Positions 35,661 to 43,315 of a stretch of DNA of 47,572 bases are shown here, piece after piece. The notes below the pieces were generated by a model, which made no database searches, was not told the DNA's origin, and was given only the letters and a program-made list of their open reading frames with translations. The position numbers and the translations under genes are program-made. Position 1 is the first letter of the stretch. Each line of letters starts with the position of its first letter. This DNA is from Gammaproteobacteria bacterium (GTDB taxonomy: Bacteria > Pseudomonadota > Gammaproteobacteria > Steroidobacterales > Steroidobacteraceae). The DNA lies in assembly GCA_009926865.1 (NCBI GenBank), contig RFOD01000017.1, forward strand, positions 1-47,572, written 5' to 3'.

Positions 35661-36571
35661 CGGCCCTGTCGCTCAATGCTCGCCCTCTCATGGAACAGTT
35701 TTCTGACCGGCTCCGTGTCAACGAATCAATGGCACGCCATACCTCATGGCACGTCGGTGGACCCGCTGACTATTTCTTCGAGCCGAAAGATCGCACGGAT
35801 CTTGCAAATTTTTTGCGCGCGTTACCGGTTGATGTGCCTCTTATTTGGGTGGGATTGGGTAGTAATTTATTGGTCCGAGACGGCGGGATCCGAGGCGCGG
35901 TGATCTGTTTGCATCGTGCGCTCGGCGCACTTGAGCGTCGCGGTTCACATGAGGTCTGGTGCGAGGCGGGCGTGCCGTGTGCGCGTCTCGCGCGCCAGTG
36001 CGTGCGTTGGCAACTGGGCCCTGCTGAATTCTTTGCGGGAATCCCCGGCACGCTGGGCGGTGCCTTGGCGATGAATGCGGGTGCCTTTGGGGGTGAGACC
36101 TGGCAACACGTGATGGAGGTCGAAGTTATGGATCGCCAAGGCTGCGGCCGGGTGCGCGCGGCCGCCGAATATCAGATTCGCTATCGACACGTGACCGCTC
36201 CCGCCAATGATGAAGCGTTCCTTTCGGCACGTTTGCGGTTTGAGCCGCAGTCGACGGCCAAACTCGACGATATCCGCGATCTATTGGTTGAGCGCAAAGC
36301 TAAGCAGCCGATTGGCGAATGGAGTTGCGGCTCTGTGTTCACCAATCCGTCGGGTCAGCATGCTGCCCAGTTAATCGAGGCGTGCGGCTTAAAAGGCTTA
36401 CGTCAGGGTGGAGCTGTCGTGTCCGAGAAACACGCCAACTTCATTCTCAATGAGGGTGAGGCCAGTGCAGCGGATCTAGAGCAATTGATCGCACGTGTGC
36501 AAAAGACAGTGCATGAACGATTTGGCATCGCGCTTCAAACCGAGGTGCGTATTGTGGGAGAGGCGGCATGA
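35657..36571 (+). CDS. murB: UDP-N-acetylenolpyruvoylglucosamine reductase
   Basis: 304 residues with a GTG start in the murC stop. FAD-binding fold: HTSWHVGGPADYFFEP, GLGSNLLVRDGGIRGAVI, AGIPGTLGGALAMNAGAFGGETW. Catalytic region: YQIRYRH and the proton-donor Ser in CGSVFTNPSGQHAAQLIE, with the terminal Glu in QTEVRIVG. The length and GSVF motif correspond to the short type found outside enterics (E. coli MurB is about 340). Overlaps ddl by 4 nt. Confidence 0.97.
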   Translation: MTALSLNARPLMEQFSDRLRVNESMARHTSWHVGGPADYFFEPKDRTDLANFLRALPVDVPLIWVGLGSNLLVRDGGIRGAVICLHRALGALERRGSHEVWCEAGVPCARLARQCVRWQLGPAEFFAGIPGTLGGALAMNAGAFGGETWQHVMEVEVMDRQGCGRVRAAAEYQIRYRHVTAPANDEAFLSARLRFEPQSTAKLDDIRDLLVERKAKQPIGEWSCGSVFTNPSGQHAAQLIEACGLKGLRQGGAVVSEKHANFILNEGEASAADLEQLIARVQKTVHERFGIALQTEVRIVGEAA

Positions 36572-37533
36572 GTCGCCTACGGCACGATCCTGCGCAAGCA
36601 CGGCGCGTGACTGACCCTGCGGACTTCGGGCGGGTCGCGGTGCTGCTTGGCGGTGATTCGGCTGAACGCGAGATTTCTTTGAAAAGTGGCACGGCGGTGT
36701 ATGCTGCGCTTTGCCGAAAAGGCGTAGATGCGATCTGTTTCGATACCCGCGAGCAGTCGCTAGTGGAGCTGACGACTCAAGGGATTGATCGGGTATGGAT
36801 TGCGCTGCATGGCCCGGGTGGCGAGGATGGCAGCGTACAGGGTGCGCTTGACTATTTAGGCGTTCCTTACACTGGCAGTGGCGTACTCGGTTCGGCGCTA
36901 TGCATGGACAAGTTACGTACCAAGCAGCTTGCCAGTGCGGTCGGCATCCCCACCGCCGCGAGCGTCTTGCTCCGAGATCCTCAAGATTTACCGCAGGCGC
37001 TCGAAAAACTGGGTTTACCTTTGATTGTTAAGCCATCGACTCAAGGTTCATCCGTCGGTATGACTAAGGTCGAGCGTGAGGAGGAGTTACTCGCTGCGTG
37101 GCAGGTGGCCGTGACGCACGATCCACAGGTGTTTGCTGAAGCGTGGATTACCGGTGCGGAGTACACCGTCGCGATCTTGCAGGACGAAGCGCTACCAGCG
37201 ATTCGGATCGAGACCCCCCGTAGCTTCTATGATTACGATGCCAAATATTTTCGAGACGATACGCGTTATCACTGTCCTTGCGGGCTATCCGCTGAGGCCG
37301 AGCGTCACCTCGCAGCCTTAGCGCGCGGCGCGTTTGCTGCGGTGGGAGCTGAGGGCTGGGGGCGCGTCGACTTTATGATGGATGCGTCGGGGCGACCGCT
37401 GCTGCTTGAGATCAACACGGTGCCTGGCATGACGGATCACAGTCTCGTCCCGATGGCCGCCCACGCCGCCGGTATAGATTTTGAGACCCTCGTGTGGCGG
37501 GTGCTCGAAACGAGTGTGGTGCGTTACTCATGA
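36568..37533 (+). CDS. ddl: D-alanine:D-alanine ligase
   Basis: 321 residues, ATP-grasp fold. GRVAVLLGGDSAEREISLKSG is the N-terminal motif, LHGPGGEDGSVQGALDYLGVPYTGSG the substrate region, KPSTQGSSVGMTKV the ATP lid, and GWGRVDFMMDASGRPLLLEINTVPGMTDHSLVP the metal and ADP site. It supplies D-Ala-D-Ala to MurF; the position between murB and ftsQ corresponds to ddlB of E. coli. Overlaps ftsQ by 4 nt. Confidence 0.98.
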   Translation: MSRLRHDPAQARRVTDPADFGRVAVLLGGDSAEREISLKSGTAVYAALCRKGVDAICFDTREQSLVELTTQGIDRVWIALHGPGGEDGSVQGALDYLGVPYTGSGVLGSALCMDKLRTKQLASAVGIPTAASVLLRDPQDLPQALEKLGLPLIVKPSTQGSSVGMTKVEREEELLAAWQVAVTHDPQVFAEAWITGAEYTVAILQDEALPAIRIETPRSFYDYDAKYFRDDTRYHCPCGLSAEAERHLAALARGAFAAVGAEGWGRVDFMMDASGRPLLLEINTVPGMTDHSLVPMAAHAAGIDFETLVWRVLETSVVRYS

Positions 37534-38321
37534 TGACGCTAGGGAAAACCCGCAATCGTAGGCGCAGCAATGAGCGCAGCTGGCGTTGGCCAAAGATTGA
37601 TCTGCAGCGTGTGCTACCGAGCTTTGCAGGTTTAGTTGCGGTGGGCCTTCTGGTGGCAGCCATCATTCAGGCTTTGGATCAACCGATCGATCAACTCAAG
37701 CTACAGGGCCGCTTTCAGCGTGTGACGCCGATGGAGGTTGAGCAGGTTGTGCGCGACGGTATCGCCGAGTCGGGATTTGTGAGCGTTAATTTGCGTGAAC
37801 TGAAAGCGCAGATCGAAAACTTACCGTGGGTAGATCAGGCGAGTGTGGCACGTGTCTGGCCTCGTGGTCTTTCGATCGAGATCAAAGAGCAGGTTGCCGT
37901 GGCGCGTTGGGGTGAGCGTGGACTGCTGAATGCCCGCGCGGAGCTATTTGTGGAAGAGGCGCGTTTCATGCCCCCAGAACTACCGCGTTTAGCGGGGCCC
38001 AGCGGGACAGCGACTCTCGTGGGTCAACGATATTTAGCGACACAGGGACGCCTCGTGGAAGGTGGCGTCCGGTTAGTGGCTCTGCGCCTCGATGAGCGCG
38101 GTGCTTGGGAAATTGATCTCGACAACGGGATCAGTGTTCGGCTTGGCCGGCGTGATGTCGATGAACGCTTTGAGCGCTTCGTGGCAGCAGCGATGCGTTT
38201 GGTCGTACAACGCGTGAGCGAGCTGCAGTACGTCGATATGCGTTATTCCAATGGTTTTGCAATTGGCTGGCGTGACGGCAAGCGTGTCGCCACCCGCGAC
38301 ACGGAGGACGAGGGCCTGTAA
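37530..38321 (+). CDS. ftsQ: Cell division protein FtsQ
   Basis: 263 residues from ATG 37530 (another ATG follows at once at 37533). A short Arg-rich cytoplasmic tail is followed by one membrane segment (LPSFAGLVAVGLLVAAIIQAL), a POTRA domain (LKLQGRFQRVTPMEVEQVVRD ... VNLRELKAQIENLPWVDQASVARVWPRGLSIEIKEQVAVARWG) and the FtsQ beta domain ending YVDMRYSNGFAIGW. It is the central scaffold of the FtsQLB complex. This is the last gene in the overlap chain: its TAA is followed by a 17-nt gap with GAGGGA before ftsA. Confidence 0.96.
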   Translation: MMTLGKTRNRRRSNERSWRWPKIDLQRVLPSFAGLVAVGLLVAAIIQALDQPIDQLKLQGRFQRVTPMEVEQVVRDGIAESGFVSVNLRELKAQIENLPWVDQASVARVWPRGLSIEIKEQVAVARWGERGLLNARAELFVEEARFMPPELPRLAGPSGTATLVGQRYLATQGRLVEGGVRLVALRLDERGAWEIDLDNGISVRLGRRDVDERFERFVAAAMRLVVQRVSELQYVDMRYSNGFAIGWRDGKRVATRDTEDEGL

Positions 38322-38338
38322 ATCGGTCCGAGGGAATT

Positions 38339-39574
38339 ATGGCGAGGAAACCAGACAGACAACTCATTGTGGGCTTAGACATTGGTACATCCAAGGTGGT
38401 TGCGCTCGTGGGCGAGGTAGCCGCAGATCAAAGTATCGAAGTCATCGGCATTGGCTCGCATCCTTCGCGTGGGCTTAAGCGTGGCGTAGTGGTGAACATC
38501 GAATCGACTGTGCAATCGATCCAACGCGCCGTCGAGGAAGCGGAGCTAATGGCTGGCTGTGAGATTCACTCCGTGTTCGCTGGGATCGCGGGCAGTCACG
38601 TCCGTAGTCTGAATTCACACGGTGTCGTTGCTATTCGCGATCGAGAAGTGCAAGCGGCAGATGTGGAGCACGTGATTGATGCTGCCAAAGCCGTAGCGAT
38701 CCCAGCCGATCAAAAAATTCTGCATGTGCTACCACAAGAATTCATCATCGATGGGCAAGAAGGTATTCGTGATCCGGTCGGGATGTCAGGTGTGCGCCTA
38801 GAGGCGAAAGTACATATCGTAACGGGAGCCGAAAGTGCCGCGCAGAACATCGAAAAATGTATTCAGCGCTGCGGTCTCTCGGTCGATGATGTTGTGCTTG
38901 AGCAGTTGGCTTCTAGCTATTCCGCTCTGACGGAAGATGAAAAAGATCTCGGTGTCTGCTTGGTCGATATCGGTGGCGGCACCACCGATATAGCGGTCTT
39001 CTCGCATGGCGCGATTCGTCATACGGCGGTGATTCCAATCGCCGGTGACCAAGTGACCAATGATATTGCCGTCTCCATGCGTACACCAACTCAAAACGCA
39101 GAAGACATCAAGCTTCGATACGCATGTGCTTTATCGCAGTTGGCTAACCCGGATGAAACCATCGAGGTCCCGAGTGTCGGTGATCGCCCTGCGCGGCGCT
39201 TGGCGAGGCAGACGCTCGCTGAAATTGTCGAGCCACGTTATGAGGAATTATTTGGCTTAATTCACGAAGAACTGCGTCGCAGTGGTTTTGAAGAGGTCAT
39301 TGCTGCAGGCATCGTGCTAACAGGCGGTAGCTCAAAGATGGAAGGCGCGATTGAGCTCGCTGAAGAAGTATTCCATGTGCCTGTGCGCTTAGGTATGCCG
39401 AGTGGTGTCCGCGGTCTCGCTGAAGTAGCGAACAACCCGATTCATTCAACTGGTGTCGGTCTTTTGCTCTACGGGCGCGATCACAGCGTACCGAGCAGTC
39501 GAAGTCGAGTGTTGAGCGGCAATGCCCGCAGCATGCTCGATCGGATGCGTAATTGGTTTCAGGGAAATTTTTGA
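38339..39574 (+). CDS. ftsA: Cell division protein FtsA
   Basis: 411 residues, actin-like ATPase that tethers FtsZ to the membrane. Phosphate and adenosine motifs: IVGLDIGTSKVVALVGEV, VCLVDIGGGTTDIAVF and AGIVLTGGSSKMEGAIELAEEVF. The SHS2 (1C) domain is in LKRGVVVNIESTVQSIQRAVEEAELMAGCEIHSVFAGIAG. The C-terminus RSMLDRMRNWFQGNF is a typical amphipathic membrane-targeting helix. GAGGGA lies about 7 nt before the ATG. ftsZ follows after 51 nt. Confidence 0.98.
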   Translation: MARKPDRQLIVGLDIGTSKVVALVGEVAADQSIEVIGIGSHPSRGLKRGVVVNIESTVQSIQRAVEEAELMAGCEIHSVFAGIAGSHVRSLNSHGVVAIRDREVQAADVEHVIDAAKAVAIPADQKILHVLPQEFIIDGQEGIRDPVGMSGVRLEAKVHIVTGAESAAQNIEKCIQRCGLSVDDVVLEQLASSYSALTEDEKDLGVCLVDIGGGTTDIAVFSHGAIRHTAVIPIAGDQVTNDIAVSMRTPTQNAEDIKLRYACALSQLANPDETIEVPSVGDRPARRLARQTLAEIVEPRYEELFGLIHEELRRSGFEEVIAAGIVLTGGSSKMEGAIELAEEVFHVPVRLGMPSGVRGLAEVANNPIHSTGVGLLLYGRDHSVPSSRSRVLSGNARSMLDRMRNWFQGNF

Positions 39575-39625
39575 GACTTTAGGAATTGGTTTTTTCAAAG
39601 TGTTTATCGTTAGAGGAGTCTGCAT

Positions 39626-40828
39626 ATGTTTGAACTAATGGATGCCTACACGCAAAGTGCTGTCATCAAGGTCCTCGGTATCGGTGGCGGTGGCGGTAAT
39701 GCCGTCTCGCACATGGCGCAAAGCGGTATCGAAGGCGTTGAATTCATGTGCATCAATACCGATGCGCAAGCGCTGAAGAACTCGAACGTCAAAACCGCGC
39801 TACAGATCGGGACCAACCTAACCAAGGGGCTTGGGGCCGGCGCTAACCCCGATGTCGGTCGTCAGGCGGCGATGGAAGATCGTGATCGCATCATCGAAAT
39901 GATCGAAGGCTGCGATATGTTGTTTTTGACCGCGGGTATGGGTGGCGGCACGGGCACGGGCGCTGCACCTGTTGTGGCCCAAGTGGCGCGCGAAATGGAT
40001 ATTTTGACGGTCGCGGTGGTGACACGTCCTTTTGTCATGGAAGGGGGTAAGCGTGCCGCGATCGCCGCGCAGGGCATGCAGGAGCTTGCCAAGCATGTCG
40101 ATTCACTGATCACGATCCCCAATCAAAAATTGTTGACCGTACTCGGCCCTAAGACAACGCTACTCGATGCGTTCAAGAGCGCAAACGGCGTGTTGCAAGG
40201 TGCCGTGCAGGGGATCGCGGAACTCATCACGCGCCCGGGTTTGATCAACGTGGACTTCGCTGACGTGCGTACAGTCATGAGCGAAACCGGTATGGCCATG
40301 ATGGGCTCAGGTCATGCCAGTGGCGAGGACCGCGCACGGGTAGCCGCGGAGATGGCGGTGTCATCGCCCTTACTGGAGGACGTCAATCTCTCAGGAGCGA
40401 GGGGTATCCTCGTCAATGTGACCGCTGGACTCGACTTAGGGATCGGCGAGTTTGAGGAAGTCGGTAATATCGTCAAAGAATTCGCCTCGGATGATGCGAC
40501 GGTCGTGGTCGGTACTGTGATCGATCCTGAGCTCAGCAATGAGCTGCGTGTGACGGTCGTTGCCACGGGCCTCGGCCAACCGCAGGCAGCGATGATGGCG
40601 CCCGCGCGATCAGCGCCGATGGCGTTGGGTGCGTCAGCCGCCCGCGCGGTGATCGAGCCGGCCGCACGGGTTCGACGTCCAGTCGTTGTCCCGTCGGATT
40701 ACGCCAAGTTGGACGAGCCGGCGGTGCACCGTTTCAAGACCGCAGTGGGTGATGGTTTCCGCCCTGATCCGGAACCCGCTGAGGATATTCTCGATATTCC
40801 CGCCTTTCTGCGCCGACAGGCTGACTGA
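39626..40828 (+). CDS. ftsZ: Cell division protein FtsZ
   Basis: 400 residues, tubulin-like GTPase forming the Z ring. N-terminal [18 protein letters not shown], the tubulin signature [15 protein letters not shown], and the catalytic synergy loop [15 protein letters not shown] are intact. After a variable Ala/Pro linker the conserved C-terminal peptide [14 protein letters not shown], which binds FtsA and ZipA, ends the protein. The gene has the strongest ribosome binding site of the cluster (AGAGGAG 8 nt before ATG), consistent with high FtsZ demand. The hairpin at 40836-40878 follows. Confidence 0.99.
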   Translation: MFELMDAYTQSAVIKVLGIGGGGGNAVSHMAQSGIEGVEFMCINTDAQALKNSNVKTALQIGTNLTKGLGAGANPDVGRQAAMEDRDRIIEMIEGCDMLFLTAGMGGGTGTGAAPVVAQVAREMDILTVAVVTRPFVMEGGKRAAIAAQGMQELAKHVDSLITIPNQKLLTVLGPKTTLLDAFKSANGVLQGAVQGIAELITRPGLINVDFADVRTVMSETGMAMMGSGHASGEDRARVAAEMAVSSPLLEDVNLSGARGILVNVTAGLDLGIGEFEEVGNIVKEFASDDATVVVGTVIDPELSNELRVTVVATGLGQPQAAMMAPARSAPMALGASAARAVIEPAARVRRPVVVPSDYAKLDEPAVHRFKTAVGDGFRPDPEPAEDILDIPAFLRRQAD

Positions 40829-40835
40829 CTGATCA

Positions 40836-40878
40836 TCAGGTCCCGCCGTGAGCTTGCAGACCTCATGGCGGGGCCTGA
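40836..40878 (+). terminator. Strong hairpin after ftsZ, without T-tract
   Basis: The arms 40836-40852 and 40862-40878 pair over 17 bp with only two G-U wobbles and a 9-nt loop (CTTGCAGAC). It begins 7 nt after the ftsZ stop. The following bases (AACAGGTACACTT) are not T-rich, so it may be an RNA 3'-end or processing structure rather than a classical intrinsic terminator. Confidence 0.7.
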
Positions 40879-40951
40879 AACAGGTACACTTGCGCGTGAT
40901 TCAGGCTGATCGTAGCCGATCGGAATATGGGCAACGGGCTTTGGGGGCTTG

Positions 40952-41872
40952 ATGGTCGGGCAACGCACTCTGAAAAATACGATTCGTGCGAGCGGCGTCG
41001 GTCTGCACACGGGTAAGCGTGTGCTCATGACTGTGCGGCCGGCTGCACCGGATACGGGGATCGTCTTTCGGCGCACGGATCTGGCCACCCCGGTAGAGAT
41101 CCCGGCGCGTGCGGATAACGTGGGCGAGACCATGCTCGGTACCTCATTGGTTGTGGGTGGTGCCCGCGTCTCGACGGTTGAGCATTTGCTCTCTGCCTTT
41201 GCGGGGCTTGGCATTGATAACGCACTCGTTGAAGTGAGCGCGCCCGAAGTGCCCATCATGGACGGTAGCGCGGGTCCATTTGTATTTTTACTGCAATCGG
41301 CAGGTATCGAGGAGCAGCGTGTCCCCAAACGCTTCATCCGTATCCGTAAGAGTGTGCAAGTCGATGACGGTGACAAATGGGCACGCTTCGATCCCTTTGA
41401 TGGGTTTAAAGTAAATTTTGAAATCGAATTTAATCATCCAATTTTCAAGCGTCGTGCACAGCGAGCGACCATGGATTTTTCGACGACTTCATTCCTCAAA
41501 GAAATAAGTCGAGCGCGTACCTTTGGCTTTATGCGCGATCTGGAGTCCATGCGGGCGCGTAACTTGGCGCTCGGCGGGACGCTCGATAACGCGATTGTTC
41601 TCGATGACACGCGAGTGTTGAACGAGGGCGGTTTGCGCTACGAAGATGAGTTCGTCAAACACAAGATTCTCGATGCCATTGGCGATCTCTATCTGCTTGG
41701 CTACAGTTTGATTGGCGAGTTCAGTGGCTTTAAGTCAGGTCATGGTCTCAATAACCGGCTGCTACGGACCTTGCTCGCCGATCAAACAGCTTGGGAAGCG
41801 GTGGTCTTTGAGCGCCCTGAAGATGCGCCGATTTCTTATGCGCGCTCGCCCGTGCTTGCCGCCGTCGGCTGA
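40952..41872 (+). CDS. lpxC: UDP-3-O-acyl-N-acetylglucosamine deacetylase
   Basis: 306 residues from ATG 40952 (the TTG just before is less likely). The zinc enzyme of the committed step of lipid A synthesis. Motifs: [21 protein letters not shown], the Zn ligand in [48 protein letters not shown], and the second Zn site with [15 protein letters not shown]. The downstream H of KSGHGLNN is the catalytic His. GGGGG precedes the ATG. Position after ftsZ is the conserved gammaproteobacterial arrangement. Its last 37 nt overlap convergent dciA. Confidence 0.98.
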   Translation: MVGQRTLKNTIRASGVGLHTGKRVLMTVRPAAPDTGIVFRRTDLATPVEIPARADNVGETMLGTSLVVGGARVSTVEHLLSAFAGLGIDNALVEVSAPEVPIMDGSAGPFVFLLQSAGIEEQRVPKRFIRIRKSVQVDDGDKWARFDPFDGFKVNFEIEFNHPIFKRRAQRATMDFSTTSFLKEISRARTFGFMRDLESMRARNLALGGTLDNAIVLDDTRVLNEGGLRYEDEFVKHKILDAIGDLYLLGYSLIGEFSGFKSGHGLNNRLLRTLLADQTAWEAVVFERPEDAPISYARSPVLAAVG

Positions 41873-42225
41873 ATTTGTATCCGCCAGCCACTCGGTGCGG
41901 GTGATTGGTGGGCGATGAGGGTCGGCCACCAAGTTGGTAACTCAAGGCGCAGTCGGCTCGCCCAACTGGCCGAGCTCACATAGAAAACGAGGCTCCCCCG
42001 ACGATCGACAATCCGCACGACCGCGGGACGCAACGGGGGAGGTGCAATGGCTTGCCAACGCGCATACCACTGCTCTTCGCTCGAGAGCACCTGATTTTGT
42101 CGCTCAGACCCCAAGCCGTGCCGAGCCAGTAACTCGTTGATTTGTAACGGCTTTGATTTTGCGCGAGCACCTGATCCGGTGGTCGGGCGAGAGTGTGGGT
42201 TGTCTCGCAGAGGCGGTTTCGGCAT
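41836..42225 (-). CDS. dciA: DciA-like (DUF721) replicative helicase loader
   Basis: 129 residues. The middle contains the DUF721 pattern: [29 protein letters not shown], then [37 protein letters not shown], corresponding to the KH-like fold of DciA, which loads DnaB in bacteria without DnaC. The N-terminus is Pro/Arg/Ser-rich, the end short and unstructured. Between lpxC and secA, in opposite orientation, is where pseudomonads also carry it. The 3' overlap with lpxC (37 nt) means the two transcripts are complementary at their ends. Confidence 0.85.
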   Translation of the reverse strand: MPKPPLRDNPHSRPTTGSGARAKSKPLQINELLARHGLGSERQNQVLSSEEQWYARWQAIAPPPLRPAVVRIVDRRGSLVFYVSSASWASRLRLELPTWWPTLIAHQSPAPSGWRIQIQPTAASTGERA

Positions 42226-42228
42226 AGT

Positions 42229-42249
42229 CTCGCCTTTATATCAGGCGAG
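42229..42249. promoter_or_regulatory. Inverted repeat in the dciA/M23 divergent region
   Basis: CTCGCCT (42229-42235) and AGGCGAG (42243-42249) are perfect 7-bp arms around TTATATC, only 3 nt before the dciA ATG. The AT core could be part of a -10 element and the arms an operator, or the repeat may form a hairpin in the dciA 5' leader. Confidence 0.4.
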
Positions 42250-42295
42250 CGAGTATGTCACGGCCTCATATTGGTCCCGACTTGGAGATCCGGTC

Positions 42296-43207
42296 ATGCG
42301 ACTAACGGTGCTTTTGCGCCGTGCCAGCGGGGCTTCGCGCTTTGAGATGTCGTGGCTGGCTGCGGTCAGCGTCGCGTCGGTGACGCTGATTGGCTTACTC
42401 GGTGTCGCCTTTGTCGCGGGCCTGAGCTTAGGCGAGCGGGCTGCGGGTTTCCGTCAAGCGACCCCGTCGGATCTGGCCACTTTGTCGGCCGAACAAAAGG
42501 CCGAACTTGATCGTTTGCGCGCACGCGTCCAGGAGCGAATTGATTCTTTGGCCGCGCGCATGGGGCAGGTCAATGCCCACGTCATTCGGTTGGATGCACT
42601 CGGCAAACGTCTAGTTGAGATGGCGGATATCAACTCCCAAGAGTTTGATTTTGATACCGCGCCGGCGATCGGCGGCCCAGAGACCGAAGGACTGCCGGCA
42701 GAAGCGACGGATCTTGGGGCCTTGTTCGACGATCTCGAGAGTCGTCTCAGTCGTCGCGCCACCCAGTTCGGTGTGCTCGAACAGGTCATCATGCAGCGCG
42801 AACTGCGCGCTCAGATCATGCCCGAAGGACGTCCGGTGCAACGCGGTTTTTTGTCCTCGGCCTATGGCATGCGCACCGATCCTTTCACCGGACGTAATGC
42901 GTTCCATTGGGGGATCGACTTTGCGGGGAACTTGGGTGACCCCGTTGTCGCCGTGGGTGCAGGCGTGGTGACCTATGTGGGTCGGCGCGTGGGCTATGGT
43001 TTCGTGGTTGACGTCAGTCACGGCGATGGATTTGTGACTCGGTACGCACACAATTCTGCGGTCACCGTTAAGCTAGGTGAGACCGTCACACGCGGGCAAC
43101 AGCTCGCGCTGATGGGCTCAACGGGCCGATCGACGGGGCCGCATGTGCACTTTGAAGTGTTGCGCAACGGACGTCCGGTCAATCCTCTGAGCTACCTCGG
43201 CGGTTAA
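42296..43207 (+). CDS. M23-family (LytM-type) peptidoglycan endopeptidase-like membrane protein
   Basis: 303 residues from ATG 42296, which has GGAG 8 nt upstream; the 53-codon upstream extension crosses dciA and is rejected. One N-terminal membrane segment (SWLAAVSVASVTLIGLLGVAFVAGL), a coiled coil (EQKAELDRLRARVQERIDSLAARMGQVNAHVIRLDALGKRLVEM), then a peptidase M23 domain. The zinc ligands are all present: His204 and Asp208 in HWGID, and His285 in HVHFE (His283 also conserved), so it should be catalytically active rather than an EnvC-like activator. It probably cleaves peptide cross-links in the periplasm. Neighbour of secA as in Pseudomonas. Confidence 0.93.
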   Translation: MRLTVLLRRASGASRFEMSWLAAVSVASVTLIGLLGVAFVAGLSLGERAAGFRQATPSDLATLSAEQKAELDRLRARVQERIDSLAARMGQVNAHVIRLDALGKRLVEMADINSQEFDFDTAPAIGGPETEGLPAEATDLGALFDDLESRLSRRATQFGVLEQVIMQRELRAQIMPEGRPVQRGFLSSAYGMRTDPFTGRNAFHWGIDFAGNLGDPVVAVGAGVVTYVGRRVGYGFVVDVSHGDGFVTRYAHNSAVTVKLGETVTRGQQLALMGSTGRSTGPHVHFEVLRNGRPVNPLSYLGG

Positions 43208-43228
43208 TGCTCCACTGACCGTTTCTTA

Positions 43229-43258
43229 GGAGCCGTCGACTGACCCCGAGTCGGCTCC
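43229..43258 (+). terminator. Hairpin between the M23 peptidase gene and secA
   Basis: GGAGCCG (43229-43235) pairs with CGGCTCC (43252-43258); ACT/AGT can add three inner pairs. No T-tract follows. It lies in the secA leader, so it may terminate the upstream gene or affect secA expression. Confidence 0.4.
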
Positions 43259-43315
43259 ACAATCTTAAACTAGCGCTCCTTTGATGGAAGCTTTGACGCA
43301 GGGCTAATCCCAGTG

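Noticed and set aside
40699-41376. 225-codon frame on the - strand
   Set aside because: Antisense shadow of ftsZ and lpxC in codon-biased DNA.
43208-43315. secM-like arrest peptide gene before secA
   Set aside because: Only 108 nt are available and no small frame with an arrest-type ending is seen; the neighbour is the M23 peptidase.
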